From contig CALOBA010000063.1 in NCBI GenBank assembly GCA_942491465.1, positions 1-64,000 on the forward strand: a stretch of 64,000 nucleotides of DNA, read 5' to 3'. Origin of the DNA: CALOBA01 sp942491465 (GTDB taxonomy: Bacteria > Pseudomonadota > Gammaproteobacteria > Chromatiales > Chromatiaceae). This document shows positions 16,044 through 23,206 of the stretch, piece by piece. A program made the translations under genes and the position numbers. The notes beneath the pieces were generated by a model. It was not told the origin of the DNA. It was given only the letters and a program-made list of their open reading frames with translations, and did not search any database. Positions within the stretch are counted from its first letter, which is position 1. Each line of letters starts with the position of its first letter.

Positions 16044-16340
16044 GCTCGTTTGAAAAGACCTGCCGCGCCTCTCCATTACAGACCAGCGCCGGTTTACAAA
16101 GCCTTTGCTTTCGCGTTGCACTCTGCGCGTAGACTCTTCAGTCGCAGAGAAATCCAGTTCAAGGTTCTGTCCAACTAGCTTGACGGGAATGCCGCTGGTC
16201 TGGGCGGCGAAGCGATTCAGCACCGAATCTTCGGTGATTAAATGCGCGCCTTCTTCCAGCGCCACAGCCAAAATAAGTATGTCGTTTAATGAGTTCCGGA
16301 AGTTATCCTTAAGGTTATTATTTGGTGGAATTTGAGAGGG
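16038..16340 (-). pseudogene. PIN-domain (VapC-like) toxin, 5' end lost
   Basis: The minus frame reads IPPNNNLKDNFRNSLNDILI and then LAVALEEGAHLITEDSVLNRF before running to a TAA inside attC site 3. NDILILA...GAHLITEDSVLNRFA is the C-terminal half of a PIN nuclease domain: the conserved Asp in NDI and the ITED acidic motif. The upstream half, which should hold the first acidic residue and start codon, is replaced from about 16,340 by G-rich sequence that does not read through. An internal ATG at 16271 gives only 77 residues and would lose a catalytic Asp. No antitoxin is seen. PIN/VapC genes are common integron cassettes. Confidence 0.55.
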
Positions 16341-16700
16341 AACCGGGAGCCGGTTGGGTGGGGGGGCTCTTTGAGGGGCGTGCAGTAAACACGGGTGGGG
16401 CTAACAAAAACGCCATCCTGTCTCGCAGCTTCTTCTGTGTCTTCTTGTAATGTGTGTGTGGGGGTGGGGTGGCGCTGCTCGTCGCCAGAGTGTATGTCGT
16501 CTGGCGGTGGGAAGGCATCCTCAACAGGGGGGGAAAATTGTTGAAAAATTTAATATAGATTTTGGGGGCGGGTGGGGGGGGGGATATTGTGGTATTTTTA
16601 CGGGGGGTTCGGGGGGGGATTGTGTAGCGGGACATTTGGGTGTGCGCGGGGATGTATGGGGGGTTGTTGCTGGTTGGTTGTGTATGTCTGTAGAGTTGGC
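16341..16700. other. Anomalous G-rich stretch, likely low-quality sequence
   Basis: The plus strand has many G homopolymers, including ten Gs at 16574-16583, and few Cs, unlike anything else in the window. It interrupts the PIN gene. Open frames in it are Pro/Thr-rich or Gly-rich artefacts. Unreliable base-calling or a bad assembly join is more likely than biology. Confidence 0.55.
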
Positions 16701-17302
16701 GCGACGGCGGAGCTGATGCACCCCGCGTTGCCCGCGTCGTCGGCCGCGGTAGGCGTGTGGAGTCGAGTGTGTGGGTCGTCGTCTTCTCCACAGTTAATTA
16801 GGCCGGAACCTCTGTTCGGCGTCTTAGGCGGACTGCGCAACTAAGCCTCGTAACATGGGATCCGACGTTCATTAGGTGTACGCGACGTGCCCCGCCGCGC
16901 GTCCTCGCCGGGGAGTTTGACGGGAATCATCCCGCTGGTGCAACGCGAACTTAGTGATCAGGATCAAAACGGCGTTAGATTTGTGGCAAGAACTTTGCCG
17001 TCGGTCGGGCGAGCGCCGGCACAAGCTGTCGTCTCGGCCAACTCAGCCTGTCCACGTTAAGTCTTATACCTCGGAACCCTGGCTTTGCGCCTTAGGCGGG
17101 CCCCCGGTGTTATGGACTATTCTGGAATTTTGTTGATCGCGAAGTCGCCGATGGGTAGCCCGGAGGTTTCATCAATGTCCACAGAAGCTCCTCGAAGCCA
17201 CGCGGGTGCGGCAAGGTCCGGGCGGTCCACTCGGGGGCCGCAGGCGACGCCGCCGCGAAGGGAGGGGGGGAAGCTCTCAAGCTGGGACCAATTACGGTGA
17301 CA

Positions 17303-17450
17303 GTGCGGCCTGGCAAGGCCGCGTGTTCTAGCGGGTGGAAGTCTCGCCTGGGTAATCGTGAGCCGCGAGCTCAGTATCGAGACACGCGGAAACCAGGAAG
17401 GTCCGCGCATCGGTTCGCCGGAGGCGGGCACCCGTTAACAAGTATCAAAT
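17303..17450 (+). mobile_element. Possible group II intron 5' (domain I) fragment
   Basis: The sequence opens with GTGCG, the canonical group II intron 5' end, then has a GCCTGGCAAGGC hairpin and TAGCGGGTGGAAGTCTCGCC, which I recall from the domain I start of bacterial group II introns. No reverse transcriptase frame or domain V/VI follows before 18 kb, so it would be a truncated remnant. Evidence is from motif memory only. Confidence 0.3.
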
Positions 17451-17662
17451 CGAGGACGCGGGCGGTGTTGCGCCTTAGTCGGAGCCATCCGTCGGAGCCA
17501 TCCATAGTCGCTTTGAAGCTGGGTAATGCTGGGGCAGCGTTGCGGGGCTGCAAAGAGTTCTTGAGTGCATCTCTCGAGTCCAGCTTGGAGGCGTTCAGCC
17601 GCGAGCTTGAGGTGACACGGAGGCCATGTCGCAACGACCGCACAAGCCATCGCTCGGTCCGG

Positions 17663-17692
17663 CTGCGCCACTTGTTTCTGGACCGATCCCTA
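17663..17692 (+). repeat. Partial copy of the palindromic element
   Basis: CTGCGCCACTTGTTTCTG followed by GACCGATCCCTA matches the right end of the ~102 bp element (one C-run length and one base differ). The other arm is absent. Confidence 0.6.
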
Positions 17693-18021
17693 TGAGGCGC
17701 TGGAAGTCCCGGTCAGGGTCGGGCGCTAAACGCCGAGGGTGGCCGCTTCCCGTCATACCAAGGCTCCGACCGCCGTCGCTGACCTCGCTGTCTCAGGCCG
17801 CGGATTCCTGTCCCGACGCACGGAGCGGCATCCGGTGTGGAGTATCGCAAGGCTCCACCGCGTCCTCGGCTTGTTCCTGGTCCCCGTGCGGTTGCTGAAA
17901 CTCAGGTTAAAGCGACGACAAAGCCCTGAGCAGAAACGACAAGCCCCGACCTTGCCGGCATCCCATGCCAGGCTCCTTCAGGGCTTGCAGGCTGGGCTAG
18001 AGAAAAACGCAGCGACCGCGA

Positions 18022-18327
18022 TCAGTCAGCCGCCACACCGACGGCCATGAACATAAACGCCTGCGCGTCACGCTCACCGCTATGCGCATCCCGCGTCTCG
18101 GCAACAAAGCCCTTGGCAGCGCTGACCTGATAAATCTGAAACACCGGCGCCTCGCGGCTCTCGCTGACGCAGTTGCCGGTCACCGCCGGCTGCCCATCGA
18201 ATGTTCCCGGCGCGAAGAAGATGTCGTAGAAGCCGGGCTCGGACTCCTCCGACACGGTGAAATCACCGGAGCCGGACAGCACATTGCCGTCCTCGTCGAC
18301 ATAACCCCAAACGATTTTGGTTGCCAT
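18022..18327 (-). CDS. Hypothetical protein at the end of the nif cluster
   Basis: A 101-residue soluble protein with AGAGGT eight bases before the ATG. The central segment GSGDFTVSEESEPGFYDIFFAPGTFDGQPAVTG follows a beta-strand pattern (F.V....PGFYDI.F...F...P.V) seen in small beta-sandwich domains of tail-fibre or lectin-like proteins. No catalytic motif is evident. It is 127 bases downstream of the Cys-rich small gene on the same strand and may be the last gene of the operon or separate. Confidence 0.55.
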   Translation of the reverse strand: MATKIVWGYVDEDGNVLSGSGDFTVSEESEPGFYDIFFAPGTFDGQPAVTGNCVSESREAPVFQIYQVSAAKGFVAETRDAHSGERDAQAFMFMAVGVAAD

Positions 18328-18454
18328 TGGTCAATACCTCTTGTTGACATGGTTGGAAATAGAAAACCGAAATTCGAGCGATGCGTTCGATGGCAGACGG
18401 GCCTGGAGTTGGCGTTGACTGGGAGGTGCCGACCGAAGTCGGCGTACCCCGGGC

Positions 18455-18664
18455 TCAAGCCGCTAGCTTTTTGTTGATCCGCCGCGCTATGTAGCCGGCG
18501 AACGCCTCGCGGTTGTCATAGCCGTATTCGCGCGCAACCTCGACGAGGGCTTCGACGGCGGCGCGGGTGCGGGCGATCTCGTCGTGGGTGCGGCCGCAGC
18601 CGCGGCAGTGGGTGCCGTCTTCGGTGCAGGCTTCTTTGCCGGTGCAGGGGGCGAATTGGGTCAT
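18455..18664 (-). CDS. Small Cys-rich DUF1289-like protein coupled to draG
   Basis: A 69-residue protein starting MTQFAPCTGKEACTEDGTHC. The motif CTEDGTHCRGCGRTHDEIA resembles the DUF1289 signature (short protein with clustered cysteines and CRGCGRT-DEI), likely a small metal-binding fold. The C-terminal half is helical. Its ATG overlaps the draG stop in an ATGA arrangement, so it is translationally coupled. In Rhodospirillum rubrum the draTG operon also has a third small gene (draB) of unclear function; whether this is the same family cannot be judged here. Confidence 0.65.
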   Translation of the reverse strand: MTQFAPCTGKEACTEDGTHCRGCGRTHDEIARTRAAVEALVEVAREYGYDNREAFAGYIARRINKKLAA

Positions 18665-19632
18665 GCGCCTAGGGCCTCCTTTACCGGGGCGGCGGTGCAC
18701 AGCGGGGAGAGCTTGAGCAGGGCCTCGGCCTGGTCGCGGCAGGCGTCGCGGATGTCGTTGTCGAGGTAGCGGACCCAGCGGCCGGGGATGGCGGTGGGGC
18801 CGTAGAGGGCCCCGGCGATCATGCCGAGGATGGCGCCGGTGGTGTCGGCGTCGCCGCCGCGGTTGACGACGTCGATCAGCGCGGCCTCGAAGCTGTCGGT
18901 GGCGAACAACGCCTGGAACACGGCGCGCAGGGTGTCGACGATGTAGGCGCTGGGGTTTTCGGTGCGGCGGCGGTCGAAGCGGAAGTCGCTCTCGGCGGCG
19001 ACCAGATGATCGGTGAGCAGGCGCAGTTCGGCCTTGTTGGCGCCGAGCATGGCGGCCTGGACCATGCGCAGCACGCACAGGGTGCCGGCGTCGGAGACCG
19101 CGTTGTTGTGGGTGACGTGGGCCTGGCAGCGGTTGGCCAGGTCGACGCTGTCCTCGTCGGCGCCGAGGGTGGCGAAGGCGACGGGCAGGGCGCGCATGCA
19201 GCTGCCGTTGCCGGCGTCGAAGGTGTTCTCGGGCATCTCCGGGCGGCCGGTCTGGCGGTAGGTGGCGATGCCGCGGCGAATGGTGTTGCCGATGTCCACG
19301 GGTTTGGTGCGCATCCAGTCGCTGAAGGCCTCGGCGGCGGCATAGGCGCAGACCTGCCCGGAGCAGAGGATGCTCTCGCCAAGGGCCAGGGACATGCCGG
19401 TGTCGTCGGTGATCTGACCCTTGCGGAGCTTGAGCCAGCCGCCGCCGGTCATGTCGCGGTGCTGGCCGATGTCGGCGCGAATCTCGCGGGGGGTCATGAA
19501 TTCGACGGTGGCCCCTAAGGCGTCGCCGACGGCGAGCCCCAAGTACGCGCCGATGGCGCGGCGCTTGACGGTGTCGCCGGCGGTGGCGGAGGCCAGGAAC
19601 AAGACTTCACTTCTCAGGCCCGAAACAAGCAT
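18661..19632 (-). CDS. draG: Dinitrogenase reductase activating glycohydrolase
   Basis: An ADP-ribosylglycohydrolase (about 323 residues) that removes ADP-ribose from the Fe protein of nitrogenase and restores activity. Signature segments match DraG: YLGLAVGDALGATVEFMTPREI, MTGGGWLKLRKGQITDDT with the metal-binding acidic cluster, and NRGGDADTTGAILGMIAGALYG near the C-terminus. The ATG at 19632 overlaps the draT 3' end by 26 bases; a start at the TTG 30 bases further in would also keep the whole domain. It lies in draT-draG-small gene order, downstream of nifB. Confidence 0.92.
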   Translation of the reverse strand: MLVSGLRSEVLFLASATAGDTVKRRAIGAYLGLAVGDALGATVEFMTPREIRADIGQHRDMTGGGWLKLRKGQITDDTGMSLALGESILCSGQVCAYAAAEAFSDWMRTKPVDIGNTIRRGIATYRQTGRPEMPENTFDAGNGSCMRALPVAFATLGADEDSVDLANRCQAHVTHNNAVSDAGTLCVLRMVQAAMLGANKAELRLLTDHLVAAESDFRFDRRRTENPSAYIVDTLRAVFQALFATDSFEAALIDVVNRGGDADTTGAILGMIAGALYGPTAIPGRWVRYLDNDIRDACRDQAEALLKLSPLCTAAPVKEALGA

Positions 19633-20281
19633 GATAGTCCGTGCAAACCTCACACGATGGCGCGCGGCAGGTGTAGATCCCTTCTGCCTCGCACAGCTGT
19701 TTGTACAGGAACCGTTTCCATTTCATGTCTTTGACGTTGCGCGCGGCGAGCGCCGGGAAGTTGCGCCGCATCAGCGCGGTGAGTTCCGCGCGCTGCCAGA
19801 GACCGAGGTCCTGCCAAAGGTGGTCGCTGGCCATGCAGCCGGCGGCCACCACGTGGGCCATCCAGACCTCCGACGGGGAGTCCCCCGCCTTGTCCATCAG
19901 CATCAATTCGACAAGCTCGTTGCGCTCGTCGTTCCGTCGTTCGTTGTCCTGCCGCCCCAGGGCCGCTCGGCTGCCGAGTTCGGCGCCGGGGAAGTGCAGG
20001 TCCAGCATACAGCCGAAGGCCGCCGGTTCCAGTCCGAGCCAGGCGGGCATGGCGCCGTCGCCGGTGCACAGGCTTGCGATCATGCAGGCAAAGGCGTGGT
20101 CGTTGCCATGACCTGCGGCAGTCTGCATCAAGCCCGCGTACAGCCGCGGGCCGGGGCCGGCCGGCTCCCGCGCGCCCAGCGGGCGGCGGCGCAGGTCGAT
20201 GAGGATCTGGCCGGCGGGCGCGCGGGGCGCCTGCCGTGTCTCGCCGATACTGACCTGCGCCACTGGAGCCGGCGGGGCCAT
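19607..20281 (-). CDS. draT: NAD+-dinitrogen-reductase ADP-ribosyltransferase
   Basis: A 224-residue DraT that ADP-ribosylates an arginine of the nitrogenase Fe protein in the dark or on ammonium addition, switching off N2 fixation. Matching segments include LYAGLMQTAAGHGNDHAFACMIASLCTGDGAMPAW and the C-terminal Cys-containing tail (CRAPSCEVCTDYHACFGPEK). It starts three bases after the stop of the upstream 2Fe-2S ferredoxin gene, so it is part of the same operon. Confidence 0.92.
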   Translation of the reverse strand: MAPPAPVAQVSIGETRQAPRAPAGQILIDLRRRPLGAREPAGPGPRLYAGLMQTAAGHGNDHAFACMIASLCTGDGAMPAWLGLEPAAFGCMLDLHFPGAELGSRAALGRQDNERRNDERNELVELMLMDKAGDSPSEVWMAHVVAAGCMASDHLWQDLGLWQRAELTALMRRNFPALAARNVKDMKWKRFLYKQLCEAEGIYTCRAPSCEVCTDYHACFGPEK

Positions 20282-20284
20282 GGG

Positions 20285-20632
20285 TCAGTACTCCACTAGA
20301 ACGTCTTCGTCGCGGACGATCATCTGGCAGGCCAGACGCCATTCGCTGGGCATGTCGTCGACGTGCATCTGCTCGATCTGCTCTTGGGTGACCTTGCCGA
20401 GTTCCTTGAGCACGGTCTGCTCCTTCTCGGTGAGGTGATAGCCCATGCGGTCCTTGTCGTCGACGCTGGTGACGCGCACGACGCAGTTGCCGCATTCGCC
20501 GTCCTGGCAGTCGTGGTGGACCGGGACCTTGTGCTCCTTGGCCAGTTTCAGCAGCGTCTCGGTGTGGCTGCCGGCGACCGCGTAGACGGTCTTGTCCTTA
20601 TAGTCGGGGTTGGAAAAGGTGATGAGTGCCAT
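20285..20632 (-). CDS. 2Fe-2S ferredoxin
   Basis: A 115-residue ferredoxin with the plant-type cluster motif DCQDGECGNCVVRV and the distal cysteine in LACQM. Start at 20632 is set by MALITFSNPDYKD. The C-terminal third has an insertion before the last cysteine. Located between another 2Fe-2S ferredoxin and draT in the nifB operon, it probably donates electrons to nitrogenase or its cofactor assembly, or senses redox for DraT; that is inference. Confidence 0.85.
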   Translation of the reverse strand: MALITFSNPDYKDKTVYAVAGSHTETLLKLAKEHKVPVHHDCQDGECGNCVVRVTSVDDKDRMGYHLTEKEQTVLKELGKVTQEQIEQMHVDDMPSEWRLACQMIVRDEDVLVEY

Positions 20633-20672
20633 TGGGGATTGCTCCGGATCGGAATGCTGTCGCGGTGGGTCT

Positions 20673-20957
20673 TCAGGCGGGTTTGACGGTGCAGTCGCCG
20701 AGGACCTGGGCCTGGCAGGCGAGGCGGTCGTGGCGGGCGGCCATGTTCTCGCGCAGGACCTTCTCCTCGAGCACCGAGGGCTCGGTGAGATTGTTCCAGC
20801 CTTCGGTGACATGCATCATGCAGGTGCCGCAGTCGCCTTCGCGGCAGCCGTAGATGATGCCGGCGCCGACCTTCTCGGAGACGTCGATGACGCGGATACC
20901 GGCCGGGACGCTAACGGTCTGGTCGATGTCTTCAAACTTCAGTTTGGCTTTTGCCAT
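20673..20957 (-). CDS. 2Fe-2S ferredoxin (nif-associated)
   Basis: A 94-residue 2Fe-2S ferredoxin with cluster ligands in YGCREGDCGTCMMHV and a distal LACQAQV cysteine. The fold is the adrenodoxin/plant hybrid type often found in nif clusters (FdxD- or FeSII-like proteins); the latter protects nitrogenase from oxygen in Azotobacter, but sequence alone does not settle that role. It lies 40 bases upstream of the second ferredoxin. Confidence 0.82.
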   Translation of the reverse strand: MAKAKLKFEDIDQTVSVPAGIRVIDVSEKVGAGIIYGCREGDCGTCMMHVTEGWNNLTEPSVLEEKVLRENMAARHDRLACQAQVLGDCTVKPA

Positions 20958-21023
20958 GGGGTCAGACTCCTACAAATTGTCTGGTTTCGATGGATTGTTG
21001 GCTCGTTTGAGCCGTGGGTTTTC

Positions 21024-21115
21024 ACCGCAAAGGCGCGAAGGGCGCGAAGGACGTTCCACCGCGTTGGTCGCCGGCTATGTTCGGGCTCCCTTTGTACCCT
21101 TTGCGCCTTTGCGGT
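21024..21115. repeat. Inverted repeat of the ACCGCAAAGGCGC type
   Basis: ACCGCAAAGGCGCGAAGGG (21024-21042) pairs with CCCTTTGCGCCTTTGCGGT (21097-21115), one mismatch over 19 bases, loop 54 bases. The motif belongs to a widespread family of intergenic repeats containing 'CGCAAAGGCGC'. It lies between the flavodiiron gene and the ferredoxin inside the operon, so it may attenuate or process the transcript. A half-like sequence CAAAGGCGCAAAG occurs near 5,732. Confidence 0.7.
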
Positions 21116-21150
21116 AAATCAGCGACGACTAGGCGAGCGCAGACCGCGCC

Positions 21151-22458
21151 TCAGCCAAGCTCGGCAAAGTCGAGCGTGGCCGCGGCGGCAGCGGGCCGCG
21201 CGATGGCCTGCGCAAGCCCGGCGCCGAAGGTGCGGCATTCGCCGAGTTCGTCGTCGGTCGGAATCAGTTTGAGCCGCAGGCCCGCCACCGGCACGCGCAG
21301 CTTCAGCCCGCGCAGGCGGTCCTCGATCATGCCGACGGCCTCTCCGCTCCAGCCGTAGGAGCCGAAGGCGGCGCCGACCTTGCCCTGTAGGCCCACCAGG
21401 GCCAGCGACGAGAGTAGGTTCCAGACCGGCTTGACGGCGTCGCCGTTGATGGTCGGCGAGCCGATGGCCAGGGCGTCGGCGGCCTCCACCAGGTCGACGA
21501 AGGGGTCGGTCTCGCCGCCCTCCAGGTCGTAGAGTGAGACACGTACGCCGCCGGCGGCCTCGGCGCCCTCGGCGATGGCACGGGCCATGCGCTCGGTGCT
21601 GCCGTAGGCGCTCATGTAGAAGATCACCATGGACTTCAGCCCGGGCTCCAGGTCGTAGTCCATCCCGGCGCTGGAGAGCTCGCGGTATTGGTGGACGTAG
21701 CGGCGCGGGCGATCGCGCAGGATCGGGCCATGGGTCGGGGCGATGAGCTTCAGCGGCAGCGGCTCGATGAGCTTCAGGGCCTTGAGCACATGCTCCTTGA
21801 ACGGCCGCATGATGTGCGCGTAGTAGTAGTCGAAGGAGAAGCGGAAGTCGCCGACGCGGTCGTTGAACAGCCGCGTGTCGCAATAGTGACAACCGAAGAC
21901 GTCGCCGGAGAACAGGATCTGCTCCTCGACCAGATAGGTGCACTGGGTGTCGGGCCAGTGCAGAAACGGGGTGTGCAGGAAGCGCAGGGTGCGGTTGCCG
22001 AGATCGATCTCGGTGCCGGTATCGGCCGTGCGGTAGGCCAGCGGGTCGTCGCCGGGCTTGAGCAGGGCCTTGAGCATCTGCGGCGCGCGCTTGGAGATGA
22101 TCAGCTCGGCCTGGGGGGCGCGGCGCATCAGCTCGGGCAGGGCGCCGGTGTGGTCCGGCTCCAGGTGATTGAGGACGATGACTCGGATCTCGTCGTAGCG
22201 GGCGACCGCCTCCAGCCGGGCGAAGAAGTCATCGGCCTGCTCGGCCTTGACGGTGTCGATGACGGCGACGCCGTCGTCGCCGCGCACCGCATAGGCGTTG
22301 TAGGTGGTGCCGTTGGAGGTGCGCAGGATGATGTCGAAGGTGCGCAGACCCGGATCGAGCGCACCGATCCAATGTACGCCGGGGGCGATGGGCACGGCGC
22401 CGGGCAGGCCCGGGGCCAGCGCGGCCGCGGGTACGCCGGCGGTGACCGAGGCGACCAT
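21151..22458 (-). CDS. Flavodiiron protein (A-type flavoprotein), nif-linked
   Basis: A 435-residue A-type flavoprotein, likely reducing O2 to water (or NO to N2O). The N-terminal metallo-beta-lactamase-like domain has the diiron ligand motif H98-L-E-P-D-H103, a further HW(P)DT segment and the GD(V)FG/H loops. The C-terminal ~150 residues are flavodoxin-like with the FMN-binding loop SAYGSTERMA and SPTINGDAVKPVW. Placed within the nifB operon it would scavenge oxygen for nitrogenase; such genes are seen in other diazotroph nif clusters. Its ATG overlaps the stop of the upstream gene by one base. Confidence 0.9.
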   Translation of the reverse strand: MVASVTAGVPAAALAPGLPGAVPIAPGVHWIGALDPGLRTFDIILRTSNGTTYNAYAVRGDDGVAVIDTVKAEQADDFFARLEAVARYDEIRVIVLNHLEPDHTGALPELMRRAPQAELIISKRAPQMLKALLKPGDDPLAYRTADTGTEIDLGNRTLRFLHTPFLHWPDTQCTYLVEEQILFSGDVFGCHYCDTRLFNDRVGDFRFSFDYYYAHIMRPFKEHVLKALKLIEPLPLKLIAPTHGPILRDRPRRYVHQYRELSSAGMDYDLEPGLKSMVIFYMSAYGSTERMARAIAEGAEAAGGVRVSLYDLEGGETDPFVDLVEAADALAIGSPTINGDAVKPVWNLLSSLALVGLQGKVGAAFGSYGWSGEAVGMIEDRLRGLKLRVPVAGLRLKLIPTDDELGECRTFGAGLAQAIARPAAAAATLDFAELG

Positions 22459-22889
22459 CAGGCGACCCCTGGGGTCGGACAGACCGGCAGCGCCTCGCCC
22501 CGGCGCGAGCAGGCGCTCAGCGCGTCGGACGGGTCGGTGTCGACGCCGAGCGCGCTCAGCACCGGGTTGTCGTCGAAGCCGGCGCAGCGCCCGGTCGGGG
22601 TCTCCAGCAGCGGGCGGCGAATCAGCAGCGGGTCGGCGAGCATGGCCCTCAGCGCGCCGTCGGCATCGAGCCCGGCCGGGTCGACCAGGCCGTCGCGCAC
22701 GGCCGGCGCGGTGGGGTTGAACCAGTCGGTGACCGGCCGATCGCCGAAGAAGCCGCGCAGGCGCTCGGCGGTCCAGGGCTCCACGAGCAGGTTGCGCACC
22801 GCGAGCCGATGGCCGAGCGCCACCAAGCGCTGCTTCTGCTTGAGGTTGGTCAGGCAGCCCGGCTTCTCGTAGAAGACGACGTCGGTCAT
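22458..22889 (-). CDS. Nitrogenase-associated protein, ArsC-like
   Basis: A 143-residue thioredoxin-fold protein starting MTDVVFYEKPGCLTNLKQKQ. It belongs to the nitrogenase-associated branch of the ArsC/Spx family (known from nif clusters), with the single cysteine in the GCLTN segment and the RRPLLE motif near residue 95. The role in nitrogen fixation is unknown. Its ATG overlaps the fdxN stop by four bases, and it precedes the flavodiiron gene. Confidence 0.87.
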   Translation of the reverse strand: MTDVVFYEKPGCLTNLKQKQRLVALGHRLAVRNLLVEPWTAERLRGFFGDRPVTDWFNPTAPAVRDGLVDPAGLDADGALRAMLADPLLIRRPLLETPTGRCAGFDDNPVLSALGVDTDPSDALSACSRRGEALPVCPTPGVA

Positions 22890-23164
22890 CGGGCGCGGAT
22901 CTCGGCCTTCGCCTCGGCCAGGCGCTGCGGCGGGATGCCGGTCAGCGAGCCGGGCGGGTTCAGGGGCACGCCCAGGGCATCGATGATGACGCCCTCCACC
23001 GGACAGATGCTCGCGCATTGCGGCTCCGCGAAGTCGCCGTCGCACTCGGTGCAGGCGGCGGCCGCGATGATGAAGTGCGGCTCGGCGGGCTTGACGGCCT
23101 GGCTCGGGCAGACCATCTCGCAGGCCCAGCAGTTGACGCAGCCTTCGGTGATGCTAAGTGCCAT
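22886..23164 (-). CDS. fdxN: 2[4Fe-4S] ferredoxin (FdxN type)
   Basis: A 92-residue ferredoxin. Cluster motifs are CVNCWACEMVCP and CTECDGDFAEPQCASICP, the latter with the long insertion typical of nif-associated ferredoxins (CxxC-x8-CxxxCP). It is directly downstream of nifB as in many diazotrophs, where FdxN feeds electrons to NifB for cofactor assembly. Start 23164 begins MALSITEGC; an upstream ATG eight codons earlier is possible. Confidence 0.9.
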   Translation of the reverse strand: MALSITEGCVNCWACEMVCPSQAVKPAEPHFIIAAAACTECDGDFAEPQCASICPVEGVIIDALGVPLNPPGSLTGIPPQRLAEAKAEIRAR

Positions 23165-23206
23165 GGTTGTCGATCTCTGTTGCGGCAATAGACGTTGGTT
23201 AGCGGG

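Larger units (their letters stand above)
16701..18021. other. Gene-free accessory stretch
   Basis: About 1.3 kb with no frame I can support on either strand. It contains a possible group II intron 5' fragment (from 17303) and a partial palindromic element (17663-17692). A 9-bp inverted repeat AAGCCCTGA / TCAGGGCTT at 17921-17929 and 17978-17986 lies downstream of the nif operon's last gene. Confidence 0.45.

Noticed and set aside
16318..16791. 157-residue Thr/Pro-rich minus-strand frame
   Set aside because: Lies in the G-rich anomalous stretch; composition is that of C-runs translated, not a protein.
16900..16980. A second PIN-like fragment (similar TTGACGGGAAT...CCGCTGGT words to 16,181)
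   Set aside because: The similarity is limited to about 20 bases and no frame continues on either side.
16701..17700. Several ~90-130 residue frames in the accessory gap
   Set aside because: Overlapping frames on both strands with no conserved pattern, ribosome-binding site or neighbouring context.
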